64,000 nucleotides of DNA from the NCBI GenBank assembly GCA_022842205.1, contig JALHQA010000003.1, positions 124,001-188,000 of the forward strand, in the 5' to 3' direction. Of this stretch, positions 38,441-46,973 are shown one piece after another. The translations under genes were made by a program, and so were the position numbers. Numbering within the stretch: position 1 is the first letter of the stretch; each line of letters opens with the position of its first letter. This DNA comes from Hyphomicrobiales bacterium (GTDB lineage Bacteria > Pseudomonadota > Alphaproteobacteria > Rhizobiales > Methylopilaceae). The notes beneath the pieces were generated by a model that was not told where the DNA came from, ran no database searches, and saw only the letters and a program-made list of their open reading frames with translations.

Positions 38441-39397
38441 ATGGCCAAGTACAGACATAACCTGCCGCAGCTCGGCGATACGGTCTTTCTGACCGACAGC
38501 GGTCTCGAAACGACGCTGGTCTTCCACGACGGCATGGACCTGCCCTGCTTCGCCAGCTTTCCACTGCTGGAGAGGGACGCCGGGCGGGCGCGTCTGCGTC
38601 AATACTACGAGCTCCATGCCCGCATGGCTCTCGACGGCAATCTCGGCTTCATTCTCGAGACGGTGACATGGCGCGCCAACGCTGAATGGGGCGAGAAGCT
38701 TGGCTATGATGCCCGCGACCTCGTGCGCGTCAACCGCGACTCCGTCGACTTCATGCTCGATATCCGCAAGCGTTTCGAAACGCCCGCATCGCCGATGGTG
38801 ATTTCCGGCAATCTCGGACCACGCGGCGACGGCTACGATCCGGGACAACTGATGGGATTCCTCGAGGCGGAAGATTATCACTACGCGCAGGTCGCGACCT
38901 TCGCCGACACTGATGCGGATTTGATCGCCGGCTTCACGATGAACAATGTCAACGAAGCCATCGGCATTATCCGCGCCGCGCGGCGCGCGGGCATTCCGGC
39001 GGCAATTTCGTTCACCGTGGAAACCGACGGGCATCTTGCCACGGGCCAGCCGCTGAGGGATGCGATCCGGCAGGCTGACCTCGAGACCGGCGGCTATGCA
39101 GCTTATTACATGCTCAACTGCGCTCACCCGACACATTTCCAGGACGCATTGAGCAAGGGCGAGGCCTGGACGAAACGCATACGCGGCCTGCGGGCCAATG
39201 CATCAAGGCGCAGCCATGCCGAACTCGACAATTCGACCGATCTCGACGCCGGAAATCCGGTCGAACTCGGCGGGCAATATCGCGATCTCCGTAAATCCTT
39301 CGGACACATCACCATGCTCGGCGGATGCTGCGGCACCGACCATCGCCATGTCGGCGAGATCGCGCGCTGGTGCCGTCGGGTCGAAACAGCCGCCTGA
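38441..39397 (+). CDS. Homocysteine S-methyltransferase family protein
   Basis: 318-residue BHMT/MmuM-like protein. Zinc ligands are the cysteine in LNCAHP (near residue 226) and the pair in GGCCGTDHRH near the C-terminus. It opens VFLTDSGLETTLVFHDG. It transfers a methyl group to homocysteine, from S-methylmethionine or another donor; the donor is not clear. Start at 38441 follows GGAGGG. It is divergent from tetR and may be a target. Confidence 0.88.
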   Translation: MAKYRHNLPQLGDTVFLTDSGLETTLVFHDGMDLPCFASFPLLERDAGRARLRQYYELHARMALDGNLGFILETVTWRANAEWGEKLGYDARDLVRVNRDSVDFMLDIRKRFETPASPMVISGNLGPRGDGYDPGQLMGFLEAEDYHYAQVATFADTDADLIAGFTMNNVNEAIGIIRAARRAGIPAAISFTVETDGHLATGQPLRDAIRQADLETGGYAAYYMLNCAHPTHFQDALSKGEAWTKRIRGLRANASRRSHAELDNSTDLDAGNPVELGGQYRDLRKSFGHITMLGGCCGTDHRHVGEIARWCRRVETAA

Positions 39398-39484
39398 CGC
39401 ATTGCGGGCGGCGTTGGCGCGCCGCTCGCGCTTTTGTCAGCAGAACGCGGTGGACAATCGGAGCGCGGCACGCACATTTCCCGC

Positions 39485-40486
39485 ATGAAAATGCGTGCGA
39501 TCACAATCTTCTGTCTTTTTCTCCTCGGCGTTCCGGCGCATGCGCAGACCGACCCGCGCTTCGCCGATCTCGAGAAGCGTGCCGCGGCACTCCCGCGTCT
39601 CGAAAGCGTCGTCGTCTCCCGGAACGGCAGTATCGTCTATGAGCGGGGCCCGGTCGCGCGGCCGACCAACATCAAATCCGCATCGAAGACGATCATCTCC
39701 GCGCTTGTCGGCATTGCCATCGACAGGGGCCTGCTGCAGAGCCCGGACCAGAAGATTGCGTCGCTCCTGTCCACCGATCTGCCGAAGGATCCCGATCCGC
39801 GCATCAACGAGATCACCATCGGCGATCTTCTGACCATGCGCGCGGGTCTTGAGCGGACGTCTGGTGCCAATTACGGGAGCTGGATTTCCAGCGCCAACTG
39901 GGTGCGCAATGCACTGGCCCGCCCCTTCGTCGACGAGCCGGGCGGGCGGATGCTCTATTCGACGGGCAACACTCATCTGCTTTCCGCCGTACTGACAAAG
40001 GTGTCCGGCAAGTCGACCTTGGCGCTGGCCGAGGAATGGCTGGCCGAACCGCTCGGCCTCCGCATCGCCTCCTGGGACCGCGACAAGCAGGGAATTTACC
40101 TCGGCGGAAACAACATGGCGGTCTCGCCGCGAGCGCTCGTAAAATTCGGCGAGCTCTATCGCAATCGGGGCGACGCCGGCGGAGTTCGTATCCTGCCGGA
40201 AACCTGGATCGACGCCTCCTGGAGCCCCGTGACCGAAAGCTTCTTCACCGGCCACGGCTATGGCTATGGATGGTTCGCCACCGAACTTGCGGGCCAGCAG
40301 GTCCGCTATGCCTGGGGCCATGGCGGCCAGATGCTTTATGTCGTCCCGTCCGCAGGCCTCACCGTGGCAATGACCTCGAAAATCGACGGTTATCAGCGCG
40401 GCACGGGTTATGTGGAAGAACTGCACGCCCTTCTCGGCGAAGCCATAATTCCGGCCGTAATGTCTGACCAAAGCCTGACTCAATAA
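39485..40486 (+). CDS. Serine beta-lactamase-like (class C/esterase) protein
   Basis: 333-residue secreted serine hydrolase of the beta-lactamase class C family. A signal peptide ends near AHAQ. The catalytic motifs are S65-ASK68, Tyr158 in MLYSTGN and HGG near residue 279. The family contains beta-lactamases, esterases and peptidases, and this one is nearer the esterase group by its motifs. The substrate is not known. Confidence 0.85.
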   Translation: MKMRAITIFCLFLLGVPAHAQTDPRFADLEKRAAALPRLESVVVSRNGSIVYERGPVARPTNIKSASKTIISALVGIAIDRGLLQSPDQKIASLLSTDLPKDPDPRINEITIGDLLTMRAGLERTSGANYGSWISSANWVRNALARPFVDEPGGRMLYSTGNTHLLSAVLTKVSGKSTLALAEEWLAEPLGLRIASWDRDKQGIYLGGNNMAVSPRALVKFGELYRNRGDAGGVRILPETWIDASWSPVTESFFTGHGYGYGWFATELAGQQVRYAWGHGGQMLYVVPSAGLTVAMTSKIDGYQRGTGYVEELHALLGEAIIPAVMSDQSLTQ

Positions 40487-40511
40487 GCGGGCCGAACATT
40501 CGGGGGCCGAT

Positions 40512-41735
40512 TTGCCGGCATTTGCGATCGCGCTTCTGGCGCTTGTCTGTCTTGCTCTTCCCGCCGCGGCGCAGAACCGCCCGGCGCTTGAGCAGGAGTT
40601 CCGCTCGTGGCTTGAGGCCAAGGTCTGGCCAGACGCGCAGAAGGCCAAGGTCTCGCGGCCGACTTTCGAAGCGGCGTTTACGGGCATCGCGCTCGACTGG
40701 ACGCTGCCCGATCTTGCGGCACCCGGCGCGCCCCCGGCCAGGGAACAGCGACAGCCAGAGTTCCAGACGCCCGGCCGCTACATCACGGAAGACAAGCTCG
40801 CACCGCTGATTTCCGGCGGTCGTACCCAGCTCAAGAAATGGAAGCAGACGCTTGATGCCGTCGAGCGTCAATACGGTGTGCCGCGAGAGATCATCGTTGC
40901 CATCTGGGGCCGCGAGACCGGCTATGGCGCGGTGAAGCCGAACAAGAACGCCATCCGTTCGCTCGCGACGCTCGGCTTCATCGGCGCGCGGAAGAACTAT
41001 TTCTACCCCGAGCTCATCGCCGCGCTGCAAATACTCGAAGGCGATCACCTGCCGCTCTCCGAACTCCAGAGCTCCTGGGCCGGCGCGATGGGCCAACCGC
41101 AATTCCTGCCGTCGAAATTCCTGCGCTACGCCGTCGATCAGAACGGCGACGGCAAACGCGACATCTGGAATTCGGTGCCCGACACGCTCGGCTCCATCGC
41201 CCATTATCTGAAAGCGCATGGCTGGGTCGCCGGACGTCATTGGGGCACGGAGATCGGCGCACCTGCCGGACTGTCCTGCACCTATGAAGGTCCGGACAAG
41301 CCGCGTCCGGTATCCGACTGGCTGGCAATGGGGGCGCAGCCGCGCACAAAAGTTCTGTCGTCCGCCCCGCATCTCAACGGCCATCTCCTGATGCCCGCCG
41401 GCCGGCACGGCCCGGCCTTTCTCGTTTCAGAGAACTTCTATGTGCTGAAGAGCTATAACGAGTCGGATATGTACGCCCTGTTCATCGGCCACCTCGCCGA
41501 CCGTTATGACTCGAATGCGAAGATCGCGGGCGGCTGGGACCAGCTCTCCGGATTCAACAGATCCGACGTCAGGGTCATGCAGCAGCGGCTGGAAAGGCTT
41601 GGTCTCGATGCCGGCGGCACGGACGGGCTTGTCGGCTTCCGCACCCGCGTCGCCATCGGCACCTGGCAAATGAGCAAGGGGGAAACCCCAACCTGTTTCC
41701 CTGACGCGGCGCTCGTCAGCCGTGCCGGGCGTTAG
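40512..41735 (+). CDS. Lytic murein transglycosylase (MltB type) with peptidoglycan-binding domain
   Basis: 407-residue periplasmic lytic transglycosylase. Signal peptide ends near AAAQ. The SLT-like catalytic core has the Glu in IWGRETGYG and SSWAGAMGQPQFLPS with YAVDQNGDGKRDIW. The C-terminal PG-binding domain (VMQQRLERLGLDAGGTDG) is intact. It cleaves glycan strands to form anhydromuramyl ends. The start is TTG at 40512. It follows the lactamase-like gene by 25 bases. Confidence 0.92.
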   Translation: MPAFAIALLALVCLALPAAAQNRPALEQEFRSWLEAKVWPDAQKAKVSRPTFEAAFTGIALDWTLPDLAAPGAPPAREQRQPEFQTPGRYITEDKLAPLISGGRTQLKKWKQTLDAVERQYGVPREIIVAIWGRETGYGAVKPNKNAIRSLATLGFIGARKNYFYPELIAALQILEGDHLPLSELQSSWAGAMGQPQFLPSKFLRYAVDQNGDGKRDIWNSVPDTLGSIAHYLKAHGWVAGRHWGTEIGAPAGLSCTYEGPDKPRPVSDWLAMGAQPRTKVLSSAPHLNGHLLMPAGRHGPAFLVSENFYVLKSYNESDMYALFIGHLADRYDSNAKIAGGWDQLSGFNRSDVRVMQQRLERLGLDAGGTDGLVGFRTRVAIGTWQMSKGETPTCFPDAALVSRAGR

Positions 41736-41844
41736 CCTCGGCCCGAGCCATCTTCGGATCGTGGATCAGATAGCCGTTGCGGCCACGGCGTTTGGGTTCA
41801 TAGAGCGCCTCACGAGGCCCCTGACATTCATCGCGCTTCCGCCC
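41716..41844 (-). pseudogene. Small ORF remnant without a start codon
   Basis: Between an in-frame TAG and a TGA the minus strand encodes about 42 residues with real-looking composition (EALYEPKRRGRNGYLIHDP). The only Met is near the C-terminus, so no normal start exists. It overlaps the transglycosylase 3' end by 20 bases. It looks like the tail of a lost gene. I do not recognise the family. Confidence 0.3.
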
Positions 41845-41908
41845 CTAGCCTGGTGGCCATCTCATCCGAATCGTTAGTTTCCGGAAGCTGATGGAAGATG
41901 CATCCTTA

Positions 41909-41934
41909 GGAACAGTCCCGCCTCAAGGCGAGTT
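41909..41934 (+). promoter_or_regulatory. EcfG-type promoter upstream of csbD
   Basis: GGAAC (41909-41913), a 17-base spacer, then AGTT (41931-41934). The EcfG consensus is GGAAC-N16/17-CGTT, so only the first -10 base differs. It lies about 27 bases before the csbD start. CsbD proteins are known general-stress products in related bacteria. Confidence 0.55.
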
Positions 41935-41961
41935 TTGCAAAGGAATGTCAGGGAGGCCTAC

Positions 41962-42192
41962 ATGAACTGGGACATGATTGCGGGTCAGTGGAAGCAATTC
42001 AAAGGCAACGCAAAGGAGACGTGGGGCGAACTTACGAACGACGATCTCGATATGGCCGAGGGCAAGCGTGACAAGCTGGTTGGCATCCTGCAGGAGCGCT
42101 ACGGGTACGCCAAGGAGAAGGCGGAAGAGGAAGTGGATCGCTGGTCGCGCCGCCTCCATGTCCGCTATGAGGAGGCAGGTCCCCAGCCCTAG
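41962..42192 (+). CDS. CsbD-family stress protein
   Basis: 76-residue CsbD protein, small, hydrophilic and helical, with MNWDMIAGQWKQFKGNAK at the start and the DDLDMAEGKRDKLVG repeat. In Bacillus it belongs to the sigma-B regulon and in Alphaproteobacteria it is a typical EcfG target; the action is unknown. Start at 41962 follows GGGAGG. It ends in a CTAG shared with the minus-strand transglutaminase-like gene. Confidence 0.88.
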   Translation: MNWDMIAGQWKQFKGNAKETWGELTNDDLDMAEGKRDKLVGILQERYGYAKEKAEEEVDRWSRRLHVRYEEAGPQP

Positions 42193-43007
42193 GCGGCGTT
42201 TTCCAGAACTTCGTCCGTCACAACTTCGAACTTAACAAGTTTGTTTGGACCGAACACGGTGGAGAGTGCGACATCCGTCGCGTCTCTGCCGCGCGCCATC
42301 ACGATACGGCCGATGCGCGGCGTGTTGTGGCGCGCGTCGAATGTGTACCAGCGCCCTCCAAGAAACACTTCGAACCAGGCTGAGAAGTCCATCGGCGCCG
42401 GGTCCTTCGGCACACCGATATCGCCGAGGTAACCCGTGCAGTAGCGCGCCGGGATGTTCATGCAACGGCAGAGCGTTATGGCGAGATGCGCGAAATCGCG
42501 GCAGACGCCGATCCGCTCATTATAGCCCTCGAAGGCGGTGCGGGTGGCGCGTGCATGGCTGTAGTCGAACGTGATGCGCTCGTGGGCGAAATCGACGATT
42601 GCCTGCACCATCGGCCAACCACGCGGTACCGCGCCGAACAGGCTCCAGGCGATGTTCAAAAGATGCTCGGTATCGCAATAGCGGCTTGCCAGAAGATAGA
42701 CGAGCGCCTCGTCCGGCAGATCCTCGACCGGCAGCTGCACCGCGTTCGGCGCGACTTCGTCCGGCTCCCCGGAGTCGTGGATCAGGAAATCCGTCTTGAT
42801 TTCGAAGCGCCCAGCGGGAGCCACCACGCGCGTGCAGATATTGCCGAAAGAGTCATAATAATCGCGGCGGACGACATCAGGCGAATAGCTGAAATGCTGC
42901 GGCGATATCAGATCGGGCAGCCGGCTTGGATGCACGCTCAGCATCAGGATGATCGGCGTGGGTTGCGGACATTCGAAGACGATCTCGAAACCGCAGCGGA
43001 TCTTCAT
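42189..43007 (-). CDS. Transglutaminase-like protein with altered catalytic His
   Basis: 272-residue COG1305-type protein. An N-terminal domain (FEIVFECPQPTPIILML) precedes the transglutaminase-like core. The Cys is present in ERIGVCRDFAHLA and a His/Asp region in TFDARHN, but the usual His-Ala-Trp reads FSAWFEVF. Activity by the classical triad is therefore doubtful, though DARHN may supply a histidine. The start at 43007 is chosen where the family similarity starts. It lies beside an intact homologue. Confidence 0.82.
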   Translation of the reverse strand: MKIRCGFEIVFECPQPTPIILMLSVHPSRLPDLISPQHFSYSPDVVRRDYYDSFGNICTRVVAPAGRFEIKTDFLIHDSGEPDEVAPNAVQLPVEDLPDEALVYLLASRYCDTEHLLNIAWSLFGAVPRGWPMVQAIVDFAHERITFDYSHARATRTAFEGYNERIGVCRDFAHLAITLCRCMNIPARYCTGYLGDIGVPKDPAPMDFSAWFEVFLGGRWYTFDARHNTPRIGRIVMARGRDATDVALSTVFGPNKLVKFEVVTDEVLENAA

Positions 43008-43081
43008 GCAACGGACTCCTGTCCCGCAAGCGCCATCGCCGCGGGCTATGCCTAGAAGCAAGACGGATGCCGGATGGTTCC

Positions 43082-43978
43082 CTACTCGGCCGCGTAGCGC
43101 CGGGGATCGAGCGTGATCTCGCGCACATCGACCTCGACGTCCATTCCGACCGCGTCGTCGCGCGAGCCGTTCCATGTGCCCCAGAGAGGCACCGCGTGGC
43201 GCGGATCGCGCGCGACGGCAACGCGCACGAGATCGCGATTGCCGATGATGCCGTTTGTCGGATCGAACTCCACCCAGCCGGCACCCGGCAGGTAGACCTG
43301 CACCCAGGCATGGGTATTGCCGCCGCCGATATGACCCGCCGAATCCGGCACATACAGATAGCCCGAGACAAAACGCGAGGCGAAGCCGAGCGCGCGGGTC
43401 GCCTCCATCATCAAAACAGCGAAGTCGCGGCAGGTGCCTGCCCCTCTTTCGAGCGTCATTATCGGATCCTGCGTGCCCTGCTCGGGCCGCCCGACATAAG
43501 CGAAGCTCTCCTTGATGGCGTGCGTGATGTTCATCAGCAGCTTGCCGGTCGGCGTTTCGCCGTCGTGTTCGAGAAACTGCCGCACCCAGCGATCAATCTC
43601 ATGGCCGGGATCGAAGTAATGACGCTCGATGGATCTGGCGAGGTCGGGCATCTCCTCCGGCCCGTAGGTGAAAGGATAGGTCCGCGCATAGTTTTCCATG
43701 CGGAAGTCCGGCGTGTTCATCGGCAGGTGATCGAGGAGGACGTCGCTTTCGAACACCAGTTCCTCCGCCGGCTCACCGAAACGTGCGATCCCGACGACAT
43801 TGCCGAGCACGTCGTGAATCCAGCGCAGGTCGACCGGCTCCGGCGTAATGCGCAGCCGCATGTCGATCAGCCGTTGGTCATAGCTCTCCTGCGGCCGGAA
43901 CATCAGGCGATGCTCGCCGAAGGACACCGGAAGGCGGTAGCGGTAGACGGTCGTATGGCGGATCGAGAGCCGTGGCAT
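43082..43978 (-). CDS. Transglutaminase-like cysteine protease family protein
   Basis: 298-residue COG1305-type protein with an N-terminal beta-rich domain (IRHTTVYRYRLPVSFGEHRL) and a catalytic core with Cys in GAGTCRDFAVLM, His in GNTHAWVQVYLP and Asp in WVEFDPTNG. It may be a protease or amidase. No signal peptide is visible. It lies upstream of the altered homologue on the same strand and is probably in the same transcript. Confidence 0.87.
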   Translation of the reverse strand: MPRLSIRHTTVYRYRLPVSFGEHRLMFRPQESYDQRLIDMRLRITPEPVDLRWIHDVLGNVVGIARFGEPAEELVFESDVLLDHLPMNTPDFRMENYARTYPFTYGPEEMPDLARSIERHYFDPGHEIDRWVRQFLEHDGETPTGKLLMNITHAIKESFAYVGRPEQGTQDPIMTLERGAGTCRDFAVLMMEATRALGFASRFVSGYLYVPDSAGHIGGGNTHAWVQVYLPGAGWVEFDPTNGIIGNRDLVRVAVARDPRHAVPLWGTWNGSRDDAVGMDVEVDVREITLDPRRYAAE

Positions 43979-44217
43979 GGGGGGCCTTTTTAGCCCCCTC
44001 CCTCCTGCCTAGCCAGCCGGCAGGCCCGACGGCGTATCTTCCAACCTTCGGTCTTCCCGGCCAGAACCCGAAAAGCGGCCGGCGGAATAGTGGGAAGGCT
44101 CGCCCAACGGGCATAAAAGCGCTTTGTTATCAAAAGCTTGTCTGCTAACGGCGCAGTCATGTCAAAAAAATATCACACGGCGCGGATTAAACCCGTATCG
44201 GGCCGCGTATATGGCGC

Positions 44218-44751
44218 ATGAGCGGAAACGCGCCCAAGTTCGACGTCACGGCCCTGCTGCCCGCCCTGCGCCGGTATGCGAGAGCGCTGACGCGTGACGA
44301 CGCTGAAGCCGATGACCTTGTTCAGGACGCGCTCGTGCGCGCCTATGAGGGTCACGCCACCTTTCGCCCGGACGGCGATCTGAAGAGCTGGCTGTTTTCC
44401 ATCCTCCACAATTCGTTTGTGTCCGGCACCCGCCGCCGCCGTGCCTATTCGGCGCGGATTGAACGCGCCGCCGAATTGGCCGACACCGAAATCCCGCCTG
44501 ATCAGGAGGCACGGCTGCGTCTCGCGCAGGTCCGGACGGCCTTTCTCGCTCTGCCTATCGAACAGCGCGAAGCGCTGCATCTGATCGCGATCGAAGGCAT
44601 GGCCTACGGCGAAGCCGCCGACGTGCTTGGCATTCCGGTCGGCACCCTGATGTCGCGGCTCGGCCGCGCGCGCGCCGCCCTGCGCGAGATCGAAAGCGGC
44701 GGGAACATCATTCCTCTCAAACGCACACGAGGCCGTAATGACGATCGCTGA
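44218..44751 (+). CDS. ECF-family RNA polymerase sigma factor
   Basis: 177-residue ECF sigma factor. Region 2 reads DEAEADDLVQDALVRAYEG-like residues (AEADDLVQDALVRAYE) and LKSWLFSILHNSFV; region 4 reads LPIEQREALHLIAIEGM and YGEAADVLGIPVGTLMSRL. It is followed by a membrane protein that looks like its anti-sigma factor; the genes overlap by 14 bases. The target promoter is not visible. It is not shown to be EcfG, since no nepR/phyR is near. Confidence 0.92.
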   Translation: MSGNAPKFDVTALLPALRRYARALTRDDAEADDLVQDALVRAYEGHATFRPDGDLKSWLFSILHNSFVSGTRRRRAYSARIERAAELADTEIPPDQEARLRLAQVRTAFLALPIEQREALHLIAIEGMAYGEAADVLGIPVGTLMSRLGRARAALREIESGGNIIPLKRTRGRNDDR

Positions 44752-45412
44752 TCGTATCGGTGAGGCCGAACTCAATGCTTATGTCGACGGACAGCTGGAT
44801 CCGGCTGGCCGCGTCGAGGTCGAGGACCATCTGGCCGACCACCCTGCGCTTGCCGCGCGGGTGATGGCGGATCTTGCGATGCGCGATGCGCTTCGCCTCG
44901 CCTTCCCGCTTCAGAATACGCAGGCCGAACCGCAGACTCTCGCCTGGGCCCGCAAGCTCGAAGGCGCGCTCGGCCGCCGCCGCTTCGTCGCGGGCTTCAC
45001 CCGCCTGGCTGCCGCGATCGCTATTTTTGCTCTGGGCTGGGGCGCCAGCAGCGGTTGGGACAGGCTGAACCGCCTGCCCGATCAGTCCGCGCTTCTCGCC
45101 AAGGCAACAAAGCTCGGCGAACAGGTCAATGTCCGCCTGCCTCAGCTTCCGAAAGGCTGGTCCATCGTTGACGCCAGGCTCGCCGATGTTGGCAAGGGCG
45201 TGCAGCTCACATTCGCAACACCGCAGTTCGGCCGCCTGTCCCTCGTGGCGCACAGTTCGGACGATGTCGGCATCGTGTTCCCGACCGTAAATACGGGCGA
45301 AGACACCTCGATTCACTGGCAGCTCGTTTCGGATCATTACGAGCTGACATCGAACCTGACCGGAAAGCCGCTCGAATACGCGGCGCTGGAACTCTACCAG
45401 ACCCTCTACTGA
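44738..45412 (+). CDS. Membrane anti-sigma factor for the adjacent ECF sigma
   Basis: 224-residue protein. The cytoplasmic N-terminus (IGEAELNAYVDGQLDPAGR) resembles the anti-sigma domain that binds the sigma factor, but lacks the zinc His-Cys-Cys site. One membrane segment is at about residues 86-105 (LAAAIAIFALGWGASSG), with a periplasmic C-terminal domain of about 120 residues that could sense a signal. It overlaps the sigma gene by 14 bases, so both are made together. Confidence 0.78.
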   Translation: MTIADRIGEAELNAYVDGQLDPAGRVEVEDHLADHPALAARVMADLAMRDALRLAFPLQNTQAEPQTLAWARKLEGALGRRRFVAGFTRLAAAIAIFALGWGASSGWDRLNRLPDQSALLAKATKLGEQVNVRLPQLPKGWSIVDARLADVGKGVQLTFATPQFGRLSLVAHSSDDVGIVFPTVNTGEDTSIHWQLVSDHYELTSNLTGKPLEYAALELYQTLY

Positions 45413-45487
45413 GCGGACTGCAAATCCAAAGAAGCCGGAACCGGGGGGTATCCGGACGCAATATCTTTGACCTGGAGAAACGTCCTT

Positions 45488-46816
45488 ATGAGTGAGAAAG
45501 CAAATCCCGCGCTGAAGCCGCAGGTGTCGGAAGCGACACGCTGGCTGCAGCTTGTCGTCGGCGTGGTCTGCATGGTTGCGACCGCGAACATCCAGTACGC
45601 CTGGACTCTTTTCGTTCCTGAAATTCAGCAGACTTTCGGCTGGGAACGCGCATCGATCCAGATCGCGTTCACGATCTTCGTGCTTGTCCAGACATGGCTT
45701 GCGCCGATCGAGGGCTACTTCATCGACAAATTCGGCCCGCGCCTGATGGTTGCCTTCGGCGCGATCTTCATCGGCCTCGCCTGGATCATCAATTCGCAGG
45801 CCACCAGCCTCATGGGCTTCTATGCCGGCGCGGCCATCGGCGGCATCGGTGTCGGCTCGATCTACGCGACGTGCATCAACAACGCGCTGAAGTGGTTTCC
45901 GGATCGCCGCGGTCTCGCCGTCGGCCTCACGGCGGGCGGCTACGGTGCCGGCTCGGCCGCCACGATCCTTCCGATCGCGGCCATGATCGAGTCCTCCGGC
46001 TTCCAGGAAACCTTCTTCTTCTTCGGCCTGCTGCAGGGCGGTCTGGCCTTTGTGGCGGCATGGTTCCTGCGTTCGCCCGGCAAGGACGAGATCCGCACCT
46101 CCCAGAAGCTCGTGCAGTCGCGCCGCGACTACACGCTGAAGGAAGCCATGAGCACCAAGCTCTTCTGGCTGATGTTCCTCATGTTCATCTGTGTCGTCAC
46201 CGGCGGCATGATGGCGGTCGCCCAGCTCGGCGTTATTGCGCAGGACCTCGGCGTGAAGGAATTCGAAGTCAATCTGTACTTCTTCACAATGGCCGCCCTG
46301 CCGCTCGCGCTGATGCTCGACCGCATCATGAACGGCATCTCGCGGCCGCTGTTCGGCTGGATTTCCGACAATATCGGCCGTGAAAAAACGATGGTCATCG
46401 CCTTCACGCTCGAAGGCCTCGGCATCATCGCGCTCGGCTATTTCGGTCACAACCCGTACGCGTTCCTCATCCTGTCCGGCGTCGTGTTCCTGGCCTGGGG
46501 CGAGGTCTACTCGCTGTTCTCGGCGCTCGCCGGCGATGCCTTCGGCACCAAGCACATCGGCAAGATTTACGGCGTGCTCTACACGGCCAAGGGCATTGGC
46601 GCGCTGTTCGTTCCCGTCGGCAATCTGCTGATGGAAGCGACCGGCACCTGGGCAACCGTGCTGTACACGGTCGCCGCGATGGACCTGTTCGCCGCATTCC
46701 TCGCCGTCGTCGCCCTTCGACCGACGCTCGCCGCGCATGTCGCGCGGTCCGGCCTCGCCGAAAAGGATGTACCGACGGAGAATCTCGGACGCGCGGCGGG
46801 AGCTGCCGTGTCCTGA
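45488..46816 (+). CDS. Oxalate/formate antiporter-like MFS transporter (OxlT family)
   Basis: 442-residue MFS carrier with about 12 membrane segments. It begins WLQLVVGVVCMVATANIQYAWTLF and has QQTFGWERASIQIAF and PYAFLILSGVVFLAWGEVYSLF, all typical of the OxlT subfamily. Members exchange oxalate for formate or take up related dicarboxylates; substrate cannot be fixed here. Start at 45488; TTG at 45467 is an alternative. The formate dehydrogenase elsewhere in the window would fit oxalate use. Confidence 0.85.
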   Translation: MSEKANPALKPQVSEATRWLQLVVGVVCMVATANIQYAWTLFVPEIQQTFGWERASIQIAFTIFVLVQTWLAPIEGYFIDKFGPRLMVAFGAIFIGLAWIINSQATSLMGFYAGAAIGGIGVGSIYATCINNALKWFPDRRGLAVGLTAGGYGAGSAATILPIAAMIESSGFQETFFFFGLLQGGLAFVAAWFLRSPGKDEIRTSQKLVQSRRDYTLKEAMSTKLFWLMFLMFICVVTGGMMAVAQLGVIAQDLGVKEFEVNLYFFTMAALPLALMLDRIMNGISRPLFGWISDNIGREKTMVIAFTLEGLGIIALGYFGHNPYAFLILSGVVFLAWGEVYSLFSALAGDAFGTKHIGKIYGVLYTAKGIGALFVPVGNLLMEATGTWATVLYTVAAMDLFAAFLAVVALRPTLAAHVARSGLAEKDVPTENLGRAAGAAVS

Positions 46817-46906
46817 CGTAATTGGCGCCGGGTTCGCGTTCGGCGCCGATCGCGGGTTTACCGCGTTTCCCCCTCTCGCCTCTCCCCAAGACAGGCGGGA
46901 AAACTT

Positions 46907-46950
46907 GAAGGCAGGTCACCTCCCCCGGAGGCCTGCCTTCTTTTCTTTTC
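46907..46950. terminator. Hairpin terminator between the OxlT-like and GGDEF-EAL genes
   Basis: GAAGGCAGG (46907-46915) pairs with CCTGCCTTC (46932-46940), followed by TTTTCTTTTC. It serves the plus-strand transporter gene, with the minus-strand gene ending soon after. Confidence 0.75.
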
Positions 46951-46973
46951 GGGGACATATCTTCTGTTGAGGG

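Noticed and set aside
45430-45480. EcfG-type promoter before the OxlT-like gene
   Set aside because: GGAAC is present but no CGTT or similar -10 lies at the right distance.
44717-46738. Minus-strand ORF opposite the anti-sigma and OxlT-like genes
   Set aside because: High-G+C antisense frame that spans two real genes; no family features.
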